NCBI GenBank assembly: GCA_040755615.1
Contig: JBFMAL010000007.1
Span: 10,048-74,047 of the forward strand
DNA: 64,000 nucleotides
DNA from: DYEP01 sp040755615
Lineage (GTDB): Bacteria; Bacillota; Sulfobacillia; DUSP01; DYEP01
Direction: 5' to 3'
The notes under the pieces: model-generated
The model's input: the letters and a program-made list of their open reading frames with translations, nothing else
What the model was told of the DNA's origin: nothing
Databases searched by the model: none
Position numbers and translations under genes: made by a program
In this document: piece after piece, positions 51,155 through 59,407 of the stretch
Numbering within the stretch: the stretch's first letter is position 1
Layout of the letters: the number at the start of each line of letters is the position of its first letter

Positions 51155-52450
51155 ATGAACGGTAACACTTACGACTGCATAGTGATGGGTGCCGGGCCTG
51201 CGGGCCTTACTGCTGCACACGTTGCCTCAAGACAGGGGCTTTCGGTCCTCGTGCTTGAGCGCGGCGCTGCTCCCGGTACAAAGACGTTGGGCGGGGCGGC
51301 ACTGTTTTCTCTTCCGACCCAGGAGCTGTTCCCTGCCTTCTGGAAGGAAGCCCCTGTTGAGAGAGTGCTCATCGACCATCAGTTCTGGGTCACCGCCGAG
51401 TCTTCTGCAGTCGTCTTCGGCTTCCGGAACCAACAGTTTGCCTCCGAGCCGTACGTGCGGTTTTCTATCAGGCGGGCGCCGTTTGACCAGTGGCTCGCCG
51501 AAAAGGCAAAACAGTCGGGGGCCGAGATTCGCTGCTCTTGCCGTGTAGATAGACTGCTCCGGGATGGCACGAGAATCGTGGGCGTTGAAGCCAGCTGCCC
51601 CGGTCCCCAGCAGTTTTTCGCAAATTGCGTTATAATCGCCGAGGGCGCCACCAGGACGGTAGCGGAATCGTCCGGACTTTGCCCGCCCATCAAGGCAGCC
51701 GATGTGTCGCTGTACGTGAAGGAGGTCCTGGCACTCGATGCACCCACAATACAGTCCAGGTTCAACCTGCGCGAGGGCGTGGGAGCAAGTATAGGTCTCC
51801 TCGGATATGTCACATTCGGCCTTCCTGGCACCGCGTCGATCTACACCTATAAGGACTCGCTCGGTATCACCGTAGGCGCCAACCTGGCGGCACTCTCCAA
51901 GTCCGGTATCACGCCGCTTGAGCTCCTCTCCCGGTTCAAGGGGCACCCCAACGTAAAACCGCTGGTGGAAGGGGGTCAGACCCTGGAGTATACGGCACGT
52001 CTCATACCGGAAGGCGGGTACAATCGGATCCCCCGCGTTGTATTCGACGGCGCCCTCCTCGCAGGCGACGCAGCAGGCCTGGTTAACGGCATCCAGGGCC
52101 TAAACCTGGCCATGTTCTCGGGGAAGTTTGCAGCTCTTGCAGTTATCGCGGCAAAGAAACAGGGAGATTACTCCGCCCAGGCCCTGAGCCTATACAAGAG
52201 GCTCTTGAAAAACAGTTTTGTGATAAAGGATATGAAGGCCAACAGGCAGGTGCCTGAGCTATTCAAACGGAGGCCGTACCTGTTTGATCTGTACCCGGAA
52301 ATGGCAAACAAGCTGGCTGCATTAACGAGCACGGTATATCCCATGCCTCGGCAGGAAAAGCGGCAACTGCTCCTTAAGACAGCGCTTTCCATGCAACCCC
52401 TTCCGCTCCTGGCAGCGGACATCCTGGACGCGACCAGGGTGATGCTATGA
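51155..52450 (+). CDS. fixC: FixC-like electron-transfer flavoprotein-quinone oxidoreductase
   Basis: 431 aa, ATG after GAGAGGG. N-terminal FAD site DCIVMGAGPAGLTAAHVASRQGLSVLVLERG (8-38), then TKTLGGAALF, the second FAD motif AGDAAGLVNGIQGLNLAM and the C-terminal quinone-binding region typical of FixC/ETF-QO. It passes electrons from an electron-transfer flavoprotein (FixAB) to quinone, with FixX carrying the iron-sulphur cluster. fixX overlaps it by 4 bp. The fixAB genes are not in the window on either side. Confidence 0.9.
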   Translation: MNGNTYDCIVMGAGPAGLTAAHVASRQGLSVLVLERGAAPGTKTLGGAALFSLPTQELFPAFWKEAPVERVLIDHQFWVTAESSAVVFGFRNQQFASEPYVRFSIRRAPFDQWLAEKAKQSGAEIRCSCRVDRLLRDGTRIVGVEASCPGPQQFFANCVIIAEGATRTVAESSGLCPPIKAADVSLYVKEVLALDAPTIQSRFNLREGVGASIGLLGYVTFGLPGTASIYTYKDSLGITVGANLAALSKSGITPLELLSRFKGHPNVKPLVEGGQTLEYTARLIPEGGYNRIPRVVFDGALLAGDAAGLVNGIQGLNLAMFSGKFAALAVIAAKKQGDYSAQALSLYKRLLKNSFVIKDMKANRQVPELFKRRPYLFDLYPEMANKLAALTSTVYPMPRQEKRQLLLKTALSMQPLPLLAADILDATRVML

Positions 52451-52740
52451 ACGAAGACCGGCGCCGGCTCACTCTACACAATTCGTTCCACCATGACCCG
52501 GATTTCGTGCACGTAGCCGTGAAAGATACTTCTGTGTGCGAGCGCAAGTGCAAGGAACACAGGTGCGTCAGCATCTGCCCGTCGGGCGTCTTTGTTCTGG
52601 CAGGAAACGAAGGTCTCCACGCTGAGGCGGATTACAGGTACTGTGTGGAGTGCGGTGCATGCAGGCTGGTGTGCCCGTTTGACAACGTGTACCTCGTACT
52701 TCCAAGGGGAGGTTTCGGTATCGAGCACAGGCACGGTTAA
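52447..52740 (+). CDS. fixX: FixX-like ferredoxin
   Basis: 97 aa, ATGA overlap with fixC. CERKCKEHRCVSICP and CVECGACRLVCPF hold cysteines for an iron-sulphur cluster of the FixX type; the body (DPDFVHVAVKD, GGFGIEHRHG) matches that family. It completes the FixC quinone oxidoreductase. Its end meets the convergent GNAT gene, which overlaps by 4 bp. Confidence 0.92.
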   Translation: MNEDRRRLTLHNSFHHDPDFVHVAVKDTSVCERKCKEHRCVSICPSGVFVLAGNEGLHAEADYRYCVECGACRLVCPFDNVYLVLPRGGFGIEHRHG

Positions 52741-53564
52741 CCCGGGACCAGTGAGACGATGAAGTGGGCTTCCTCTTTACCGCTTGGCCTGAAACCGAGC
52801 GACCTGTAAAGGCAGATGGCTTCCTGGTTGAACCGTTCCACCCAGAGCGTGGAGCTGCCGGCTCCGTTATGGGCAGCCCAGTCCAGGGCGGCTTCGGTAA
52901 GCTGGCGTCCCCAGCCGCGGCCCCGGAAATTCCTCGATACGGCAAGGCTCCTCACAAAGAGCGTATAGGGTTTCTCTCCAGTGAGTCTCACAGTGATGAA
53001 ACCAGCCAGCTGGCCGGAGTTCTCCTTGCAGAGTACGAGGGCCTTCCCATCTGCCAGGAGGGACAGGAACTCATCTTCCGTCTGCCGCGCCCACTCTCCC
53101 AGCTCTTTTGCGGATATTCCCTCGAGTGTCCGCGCGTCCTCTGCAGTTGCCATCCTGATCCCCGCAAGGTCGGGTACCTTGCGTATCAGGGGATTCATCC
53201 TGTAATCGAGAAAAACGTACCGGACGCTAAAACCCAGATCGGAAATGGCCGTGTAATAATCCCGCCAGTCCTCTCCGGCCTCCCGGACAGCTCGCACGAT
53301 CACTGATTCAAGTCCCGACCTCTGCAGCGGACCCAGGATGGCACGTACGCCCTTCGAAAAGCCATCCACCCCGCGGCCCTTCCAGTGCAGCATGCCTCCG
53401 CCATCCGGCAGTCTTTCGGTAAGCACCACCACATCCTCATCGGCGTAGATTAACGGGTCCCGTACCGAGAGGCTGAAAACGAACGCGTCATCCCCTGGAT
53501 ACCACACCCCTCTCGGCAACGCCTGAGCGATTCTGATTAACTCCTCCCGGTCCTTGGCGCTCAT
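52737..53564 (-). CDS. GNAT family acetyltransferase
   Basis: 275 aa. The C-terminal half is a complete GNAT domain: IRMATAEDARTLEGIS, motif A VRSLAVSRNFRGRGWGRQLTEAALDWA (acetyl-CoA loop RGRGWG) and motif B LWVERFNQEAICLYRSLGFRPSG. The N-terminal half (about 1-130: LPRGVWYPGDDAFVFSLSVRDPLIYADEDVVVLTE) may be a second, degenerate GNAT-like domain. Substrate unknown. Divergent from the nrdJ region. Confidence 0.82.
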   Translation of the reverse strand: MSAKDREELIRIAQALPRGVWYPGDDAFVFSLSVRDPLIYADEDVVVLTERLPDGGGMLHWKGRGVDGFSKGVRAILGPLQRSGLESVIVRAVREAGEDWRDYYTAISDLGFSVRYVFLDYRMNPLIRKVPDLAGIRMATAEDARTLEGISAKELGEWARQTEDEFLSLLADGKALVLCKENSGQLAGFITVRLTGEKPYTLFVRSLAVSRNFRGRGWGRQLTEAALDWAAHNGAGSSTLWVERFNQEAICLYRSLGFRPSGKEEAHFIVSLVPG

Positions 53565-53741
53565 ACTGATCCCCCCTTAAACAGTCTATGCGTGCTGGGT
53601 CTGATTACCAAACAATTTCTTGGTCTGTAAACAAAATCCTTGCCTCAAGGCAAAAGTGAATTGAAACACTTGACAAGGCTCATTGGTTTCGAATAGACCG
53701 ATGAATGAGACCTCACTCATTTTTGGAGGGAAGCAGATTTG

Positions 53742-53778
53742 GTGAACCTCCGCCGGGACAAGCCCGGCGGAGGTTCAC
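53742..53778. repeat. Perfect 16-bp hairpin
   Basis: GTGAACCTCCGCCGGG (53742-53757), loop ACAAG, CCCGGCGGAGGTTCAC (53763-53778). Perfect arms. It lies inside the cupin fragment and hides a GTG start. No T-run follows, so terminator function is uncertain. Confidence 0.55.
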
Positions 53779-53928
53779 GTGCTGGAGGGCACGGGAAGGA
53801 TACGCCAGGGGAATGAAGAATCACGGCTTAAAGCCGGTACGCTCCTGTCCATACCACCCGGGGTAAAAAGACAGATCATCGCCGAGGAGCGGCTGGTCGT
53901 ACTCGGCATCCAGGTCCACGCCGGGTAG
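53743..53928 (+). pseudogene. Cupin-domain fragment
   Basis: The plus frame after a TGA (53743-53745) reads TSAGTSPAEVHVLEGTGRIRQGNEESRLKAGTLLSIPPGVKRQIIAEERLVVLGIQVHAG then stop. PAEVHVLEGxGRI and AGTLLSIPPGVKRQI are the two strand motifs of a small cupin beta-barrel, but only about 60 residues remain and no proper start exists (a GTG in the neighbouring frame has the better ribosome site). Probably a truncated cupin. Confidence 0.45.
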
Positions 53929-53938
53929 AAAGAAGGAG

Positions 53939-53973
53939 GAGCGGGGTTCCCGCGTTTTTTGGAAAACCCGCTC
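53939..53973 (-). terminator. Likely terminator of nrdJ
   Basis: Minus strand GAGCGGG-TTTTCC...GGGAACC-CCGCTC forms a 7-bp GC stem that can be extended imperfectly; the following CTCCTTCTTTCTACC is T-rich but not a clean run. It starts 10 bp after the nrdJ stop. Confidence 0.45.
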
Positions 53974-53982
53974 CCACTCTTG

Positions 53983-56900
53983 TCATCCGCACTTGGAGAA
54001 CCCGCATAGCACGCAGGTAATGCAGCCGTTCTCGTGTCTTATGTGGCTGCCGCCGCACTCGGGACAGGCGCCTGTGTGAAAATCCACGAGCCCGTCCACC
54101 GCATGGTGCTGAAGGTCCGACGGTACCCCTGCACTGTCCCCCGTTTTCCTGACGTACTGCCCCAGCACAATCCCTATGGCGTCCGCGCAGCTCAGCACGG
54201 TCTCACCGTTGTCCCATGCCGGTGACAGGCACCTGATCCCCCTGAGTTCCTTTATGATAGGCTCCATGCCCACGCCGGACCGGAGCGCGAGGGAAATAAG
54301 TCGCGCAACCGCTTCTGACTGGGAGGCCGCACACCCCCCCGATTTCCCCATGGAGGCAAAAACCTCGCAGAGCCCTTCCTCGTCCTCGTTCACAGTTATG
54401 TATAGGTTCCCGCAACCCGTACGCACGCGGTGAGTCCTACCGACAGTGACCTGCGGTCTTGGCCGGGGAGCCAGTTCCTTCTTCTGCCGAGTCTCCGCTC
54501 CGGTATCTTTTTTGGGCTCTTCCTTCTTTACGTTCAAAACCTGCGCCTCCCTGCTTCCGTCTCGATATAGCGTGACACCCTTACAGCCCAGGTTGTAGGC
54601 GAGGAGGTAGACGCTTTTCACATCCTCCAAAGTTGCTTCATTCCTCAGGTTGACCGTGTTGTGACTTAAGAACCCGCCGGATACAAAGGCATGGCCCTCC
54701 GGTACAGTGAAATCCCAGATGTGAGCGCGGGACAGAGTGACCTCCTCTATCACGTCTTCGACCCACCTCACGCGACCTGCGACGGGCTGCCCTGAAGAGA
54801 ACTCCAGCTGCCAGCCTTCTCCTTTCTGCCGCAAGAACGCATATACCCCGAGGTTTAAGAGTATGACCTGCACTTCTTTGGCGAGACGGTAGGAAGCAGA
54901 TAGCCACCGGATGGTACCGTCTTCTCCAGAGGCCGTCTCTAGCAGCCCTTCGATGAACGCGGCTACCCCGGCCTTTTCAGCGCGCAGCACCGCATCTGGC
55001 ACTCCCCGCCTTGCCTCGTCACGCCAGATGTCGAGGCCGGCTAGCCTTTGACTTCCAACTAGTTCCCAGGCTTCACCGTTTTTAACAAAGCCTTCCTGCT
55101 CCATGGGCGCCCGTCTCTTCGCAGTTACAACCAGCGTATCCCCGCAAAACCGACCCGAATCAACAATGCGGGCCAAGACATATGACCTGTCAGGGTCAAG
55201 TCGCTCCTGTCCAAACATACTATGGCCGCATACCTGGTACACCCTGTCTCCGGCGCGGAGCCCTCCCAGTGGTGCCCAAACCGGTTCGCCACCGGGTCCC
55301 GGCACCCTTATACAATGCTCCGGGGTGCCTTCCAGTTCGAATCCCGCCCTAGTCCTGATCCTCACGGTATCTGACAAGCCCCCGTAGTAAAGCTGGGTAC
55401 CCGTGACCGCACCGGACTCACCACAGAGCGTCACTGGACAATCTACAAAACTGTCGGCCTTCTGTTCCGCTGCAGCGAAACTCCTGATGGGCAGCATCCC
55501 CTTGTCCGAAAGAACCAGGGTGTCGCCCGTTATGCACTTGGACACCGCGTTGTCCGTGAACGCTTGGAACGCAGCCTGCATCTCCACGTGCCATTTCGGA
55601 TCGATCTCCATGGCCGTAACGAAGGTGCGCCTGATTTTTTCGGGAATATGCGTGAGGTGAGTTATCGTACCGCCCCGGCTTACGAGCCTCATGAGCTCCG
55701 GGCTGTACAGCCCTTCCTGCCTGAGTGTCTCCTCGAACACGGGGTCTACTTCCACCATGGACTGCATGTCCAGTATGTTCGCCCTCTCGTAAGCCAGCGC
55801 GAACAAAGGCTCGATGCCGCTTGACGTTCCAGCGATGATGGAAATGGTGCCTGTGGGCGCGATGGTGGTCGTGGTTGCGTTCCTGATCCCATGCATCGCG
55901 ACCATCTTCCTGAGCCCGTCCCAATCAAGGGTCTCTCCCGAAAATGAGGGGGATTTACCGTTGGCGTAGACGCTCTTTGAGAAGTTGGGGAAAGGTCCTC
56001 TCTCTCTCGCCAGCTCTACGGAGGCGACCTTTGACTCGTACGCGATAAACTCCATAACTCGACGGCCGAGGTCCACCGCGTCCCGTGAGTCGTACGGGAT
56101 ACCGAGGCGGGCCAGCGCGTGTGCCCAGCCCATCACCCCGAGGCCGATCTTCCTGTTGCCCTTCGTCATCTCCTCGATGGCAGGCAGCGGGTACCTGTTG
56201 ACGTCGATCACGTCGTCCAGGAAGCGCGTGGCGGCGCGGGTGACGGCTTTAAGCCTGTCGTAATCGAGCCAGGCCTTGCCCCACTCACCCCTCACCATGC
56301 GCGCGAGGTTAAGCGAACCGAGGTTACAGCTTTCGTACGGGAGCAGGGGTTGTTCACCGCACGGGTTCGTGCTCTCGATCTCGCCGAGCAGCGGGGTGGG
56401 GTTATCCTGGTTCAACCTGTCAAGGAACACGATCCCCGGCTCCCCATTGCTCCAGGCGTTCTTCACGATTCTATCGAATACCTCGCGCGCCCGCAGCGTT
56501 CCCGCAGGCTCGCCCGTTCGCGGGTTCACCAGCTGATATGTACTGTCATTCTTGACCGCTTCCATGAACTTCTCAGTCAGACCCACTGAGAGGTTGAAAT
56601 TGGTGATGTCCTCTTCTGTCTTCTTGCACTCGATGAACTCTAGGATATCAGGATGGTCAACGCGCAGCACGCCCATGTTGGCGCCCCTCCGCGTGCCGCC
56701 CTGCTTGATCGCATCCGTCGCAGAGTTGAACACGCGCAAAAAGGAGATAGGTCCGCTGGCAACCCCTCCTGTGGTTTTCACCTGGTCGTTCTTAGGTCTT
56801 AGCCTTGAGAAAGAAAAGCCCGTGCCTCCACCGCTCTTCTGGATGATCGCCATGTTCTTTATACTCTCGAAGATAGATTCCATGGAATCCTCTACTGGAA

Positions 56901-57171
56901 GCACGAAACATGCGGACAGCTGCTGAAGCTCCCTTCCCGCGTTCATGAGCGTGGGGGAGTTGGGTATGAACTCAAGGGAATCCATAATAGAAAAGAACAA
57001 TTGCGCGGTTTTTTCAACCTGCTCTTCATCTGCCCCGTACGCCCGTTCAGCAGATGCGATATTCCTCGCTACCCTCCAGAGCATTTCCTCTGGAGTCTCC
57101 AAGACCTTTCCACCTTCCTTCTTGAGATAGCGCTTTTTAAGCACCGTCAGGGCATTGGGAGTCAGTTCCAT
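53983..57171 (-). CDS. nrdJ: Class II (B12-dependent) ribonucleotide reductase with intein
   Basis: 1062 aa; about 769 aa of host protein plus a 293-aa intein. It reduces ribonucleotides to deoxyribonucleotides with adenosylcobalamin, needing no oxygen. Visible: NSPTLMNAGRELQQLSACFVLPVEDSM (substrate-site Cys), GGGTGFSFSRLRP, STNPCGEQPLLPYESCNLGSLNL (active-site N-C-E), GIRNATTTTIAPTGTISIIAGTSSGIEP, and NAVSK/TVNLRNEA split by the intein. C-terminal zinc finger CPECGGSHIRHENGCITCVLCG with the shuttle cysteines is typical of NrdJ. ATG after AGGAGGG. nrdR lies directly upstream. Confidence 0.95.
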   Translation of the reverse strand: MELTPNALTVLKKRYLKKEGGKVLETPEEMLWRVARNIASAERAYGADEEQVEKTAQLFFSIMDSLEFIPNSPTLMNAGRELQQLSACFVLPVEDSMESIFESIKNMAIIQKSGGGTGFSFSRLRPKNDQVKTTGGVASGPISFLRVFNSATDAIKQGGTRRGANMGVLRVDHPDILEFIECKKTEEDITNFNLSVGLTEKFMEAVKNDSTYQLVNPRTGEPAGTLRAREVFDRIVKNAWSNGEPGIVFLDRLNQDNPTPLLGEIESTNPCGEQPLLPYESCNLGSLNLARMVRGEWGKAWLDYDRLKAVTRAATRFLDDVIDVNRYPLPAIEEMTKGNRKIGLGVMGWAHALARLGIPYDSRDAVDLGRRVMEFIAYESKVASVELARERGPFPNFSKSVYANGKSPSFSGETLDWDGLRKMVAMHGIRNATTTTIAPTGTISIIAGTSSGIEPLFALAYERANILDMQSMVEVDPVFEETLRQEGLYSPELMRLVSRGGTITHLTHIPEKIRRTFVTAMEIDPKWHVEMQAAFQAFTDNAVSKCITGDTLVLSDKGMLPIRSFAAAEQKADSFVDCPVTLCGESGAVTGTQLYYGGLSDTVRIRTRAGFELEGTPEHCIRVPGPGGEPVWAPLGGLRAGDRVYQVCGHSMFGQERLDPDRSYVLARIVDSGRFCGDTLVVTAKRRAPMEQEGFVKNGEAWELVGSQRLAGLDIWRDEARRGVPDAVLRAEKAGVAAFIEGLLETASGEDGTIRWLSASYRLAKEVQVILLNLGVYAFLRQKGEGWQLEFSSGQPVAGRVRWVEDVIEEVTLSRAHIWDFTVPEGHAFVSGGFLSHNTVNLRNEATLEDVKSVYLLAYNLGCKGVTLYRDGSREAQVLNVKKEEPKKDTGAETRQKKELAPRPRPQVTVGRTHRVRTGCGNLYITVNEDEEGLCEVFASMGKSGGCAASQSEAVARLISLALRSGVGMEPIIKELRGIRCLSPAWDNGETVLSCADAIGIVLGQYVRKTGDSAGVPSDLQHHAVDGLVDFHTGACPECGGSHIRHENGCITCVLCGFSKCG
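54658..55536 (-). mobile_element. NrdJ intein with decayed LAGLIDADG domain
   Basis: 879 nt, 293 aa, inserted between NAVSK and TVNL of NrdJ. It opens with Cys1 in CITGDTLVLSDKG (block A), has the block B GTPEHCIRV (T and H kept), and ends with block F AHIWDFTVPEGHAFVSGG and block G FLSHN followed by extein Thr; His before Asn is present, so splicing should work. The centre (AFIEGLLETASGEDG, then SASYRLAKEVQVILLNLGVYAFL) resembles DOD homing endonucleases, but the first LAGLIDADG acidic residues are altered, so homing is probably lost. Confidence 0.92.
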
Positions 57172-57199
57172 GAAATCTTCGCCCTCCTTTCCTTCGACA

Positions 57200-57658
57200 C
57201 TAGTTCGAGCTTTTCAGGAGCTTCTGCAGTTCTGCCATGAACGTGTCAAGGTCGGTGAATTGACGGTAAACCGAGGCGAATCTGACGTAGGCCACCTCGT
57301 CCAGGGCCCTCAAGCGGCTGATTACCCGCTCTCCGATCTCTCTTGATGGCACTTCGCCCTTGCAGGAGTTCCTAATCTCCGCCTCCACCTCCCCGGCAAG
57401 CTGCTCGAGCGCTTCCAGCGGAATGGGCCTTTTCTCACACGCCTTAATCAGTCCTGACAGGATCTTGTGCCTGTCAAAGGCCTCTCTTCTGCCGTCCTTC
57501 TTGATGACAATGAGCAGGGTATCCTCCACCTTTTCATAGGTGGTGAAGCGCCTTCCGCACGCTTCGCACTCGCGCCTTCGCCTGATCGCGGCCCCTTCTT
57601 CAGTTTTTCGTGACTCGAGCACTTTGCTGTCTCCGCGACCGCAGTACGGGCATCTCAC
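57200..57658 (-). CDS. nrdR: Transcriptional repressor NrdR
   Basis: 152 aa from a GTG at 57658 (the open frame extends to 57709 but family length fits here). Zinc ribbon RCPYCGRGDSKVLESRKTEEGAAIRRRRECEACGRRFTTYE and ATP-cone (VIKKDGRREAFDRHKILSGLIKAC). It senses ATP/dATP and represses ribonucleotide reductase genes; the target here is surely the adjacent nrdJ. A promoter lies at 57680-57708. Confidence 0.96.
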   Translation of the reverse strand: MRCPYCGRGDSKVLESRKTEEGAAIRRRRECEACGRRFTTYEKVEDTLLIVIKKDGRREAFDRHKILSGLIKACEKRPIPLEALEQLAGEVEAEIRNSCKGEVPSREIGERVISRLRALDEVAYVRFASVYRQFTDLDTFMAELQKLLKSSN

Positions 57659-57679
57659 CTCTATCACCCCGACAAAGAC

Positions 57680-57708
57680 ATTATATCCCCCTAGATGTGG
57701 CGTGTCCA
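57680..57708 (-). promoter_or_regulatory. Promoter of nrdR-nrdJ
   Basis: Minus strand TGGACA (57703-57708), 17-bp spacer, consensus TATAAT (57680-57685), about 22 bp before the nrdR start. I did not find a clear NrdR-box pair. Confidence 0.55.
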
Positions 57709-57816
57709 AAGGTGAATCAGCACCAAATACGGCGTGTGAGCGTAGGAGGAGAAGTCCTGAGGTTGCAGTGACCGAGAAAGGTTAATTCCAGCTAATGCAT
57801 GTGGACCAAAAAACCT

Positions 57817-58497
57817 TTATCCGAACTCGAGCATCCCGTCAATCCGGATCTCGCGGGTATCTATGTGGCACCGGCAACAGAGGAAACGCACACCCTTCTT
57901 CGCTGCGTCCGCCACCGCCTGGTCGAATTCGGGGTCCATCTGCCGGTGGATGTCAAACCGGCGCGCGCCGGAGTGCTGGACCACGAACACCACCGCACAC
58001 TCGTAGCCCTCGCGCCTGGCTTCTCTGAGTCTTTCCATGTGCCGTGCGCCCCGCTTCGTCGGTGCGTCGGGGAATAGTGCAAGTCCGTTCTCCACCAGCG
58101 TCACACATTTCGTCTCCACAAAACAGCGCATGGCACCGCCCAGGAGCAAGTCAAACCTGCCACCCATGTAGCCGGGTTCTGTGCGCAACACCCCATAGCC
58201 TGAAAAAGCCGGTATCACCCCTGCTCGCACCGCTTCTATGACCAGCGCAGGGGAGATGGAGGTGTCGATGCACGCGAGGTGCCCTCCTGCCTGAAGCAGC
58301 ACGAGGTCAAACCCGGTCCTGCGGTAGGGACGGTCTGCAAGACGCAGATAGCATGTGTTCCCTGGTACCAAGAGCTCTCGCAGCCTGCCCGAGTTCTTGA
58401 TATGCGCTTCGTGCCTTGTGCCGTCGAGCTCCACCAATGCTGTAAACCTGTTAAGCCGTGCGATGAATGCGCCTCGAAGGAGGGGCCAAAGTCGCAT
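57817..58497 (-). CDS. sfsA: Sugar fermentation stimulation protein homologue SfsA
   Basis: 226 aa from the ATG at 58497, 8 nt after GGGGAG. FIARLNRFTALVEL, HIKNSGRLRELLVPGN, RRTGFDLVLLQ, GRFDLLLGG, FVETKCVTLVENGLALFPDAPTKRGARHMERL and VVFVVQHSGARRFDIHRQMDPEF are the SfsA landmarks, including the nuclease-like D...E-x-K (FDLLL, ETKC). A probable DNA-binding nuclease-fold protein; its role in sugar use is genetic only. Confidence 0.93.
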   Translation of the reverse strand: MRLWPLLRGAFIARLNRFTALVELDGTRHEAHIKNSGRLRELLVPGNTCYLRLADRPYRRTGFDLVLLQAGGHLACIDTSISPALVIEAVRAGVIPAFSGYGVLRTEPGYMGGRFDLLLGGAMRCFVETKCVTLVENGLALFPDAPTKRGARHMERLREARREGYECAVVFVVQHSGARRFDIHRQMDPEFDQAVADAAKKGVRFLCCRCHIDTREIRIDGMLEFG

Positions 58498-58584
58498 ACG
58501 GAATACTCCCCAAAAAAGGATGAGGGCACCCGCCATCCGGGCGCCCGGCCGGAGTTCCTCCGGTATGTACACCGATCCTGTATT

Positions 58585-59148
58585 TCATTCCTTTACTGAA
58601 AACCCGTGCCTTCCTAGGGAGTCGCCAAGCCCCCAGTAGCCGTTCCTGTAGTAACACAGGGGGCTCGCCTTGACCACATCTATCTTACCGTCAGGCCCGA
58701 GCACTTTGTCATCCACCCATACGTCCATGACCTCTGCGATGAACAAGTGGTGCGAGCCAAGGGGTACTTCCTGCATCAGCCTGCACTCAAGGCTCACAGG
58801 GCACTCAGCTATCCTGGGCGCGGATACGGTCTTGCTGGCCACCGGCGTCAGATTCAGCTTTTCGAACTTATCGACGGTCCTGCCGGATACAACCCCGCAA
58901 TAGTCCAGCGCAAACAGGTTGTCCCGTTTGGGGAGATTTACTACAAACTCCCCGTACTTCTTCACAAGCTCAAAACTGTACCTCGAAGGCCTGAGTGCAA
59001 CCGCCACCGTGGGGGGCTCAGAGCATACGGTACCCGTCCACGCCACAGTCGCGATGGTCCTCGGCCCTTCCATCCGCCCGCAGCTCAGCATAACCACTGG
59101 CGCGGGAAACAGGGCTACCTGAGGCCCGACAGAAATCTTGTTGGGCAT
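58585..59148 (-). CDS. Flavin reductase family protein
   Basis: 187 aa, ATG overlapping the MoaD-like gene stop (TAATG), after AGGAGG. FMN-binding split-barrel: PAPVVMLSCGRMEGPRTIATVAWTGTVCSEPPTVAVALRPSRYS, EFVVNLPKRDNLFALDYCGVVSGRTVDKFEKL, GSHHLFIAEVMDVWVDD. Related to the central domain of the Hrb-like fusion at 13.5 kb. It transfers electrons from a reduced nicotinamide or carrier to flavin. It is coupled to the MoaD-like protein upstream. Confidence 0.87.
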   Translation of the reverse strand: MPNKISVGPQVALFPAPVVMLSCGRMEGPRTIATVAWTGTVCSEPPTVAVALRPSRYSFELVKKYGEFVVNLPKRDNLFALDYCGVVSGRTVDKFEKLNLTPVASKTVSAPRIAECPVSLECRLMQEVPLGSHHLFIAEVMDVWVDDKVLGPDGKIDVVKASPLCYYRNGYWGLGDSLGRHGFSVKE

Positions 59149-59390
59149 TAATCCTGACCTCCTCCTGCAACAGGTGCGAAGATAAGCAGTTCGTCGCCAT
59201 CAGACAGCATGTGCTCCCGGGGCACTATCTGTCTTGACACCGACGTCATCCAGATTTCATCCGCCGGGATAGGGAGACCGTCGAGGACATCCCCCACCGT
59301 CATTCCTTCCCGGTAGTCTACCAGAACGCGTTCGCTGCCGTCAGGGAGGTACCTTCCAATCCCCCCGTACAGTACCACTGAAATGGCCAA
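59148..59390 (-). CDS. MoaD/ThiS-like beta-grasp protein with extended C-terminus
   Basis: 80 aa. ISVVLYGGIGRYLPDG, EGMTVGDVLDGLPIP, LSDGDELLIFAPVAGGGQD. The fold and the GDELLIFAPVAGG end match MoaD/ThiS sulphur carriers, which need an exposed C-terminal Gly-Gly for thiocarboxylation. Here Gly-Gly-Gly is followed by Gln-Asp, so the glycines are not terminal and would need trimming, or the protein no longer carries sulphur. Translationally linked to the flavin reductase. No MoaE or E1-like gene is near. Confidence 0.8.
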   Translation of the reverse strand: MAISVVLYGGIGRYLPDGSERVLVDYREGMTVGDVLDGLPIPADEIWMTSVSRQIVPREHMLSDGDELLIFAPVAGGGQD

Positions 59391-59407
59391 GCCTTACCCA
59401 CCCGCCT

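Noticed and set aside
53712..53736. AATGAG-ACCTCA-CTCATT followed by T-run as a plus-strand terminator
   Set aside because: Only a 6-bp AT-containing stem and no plus-strand gene that it could end.
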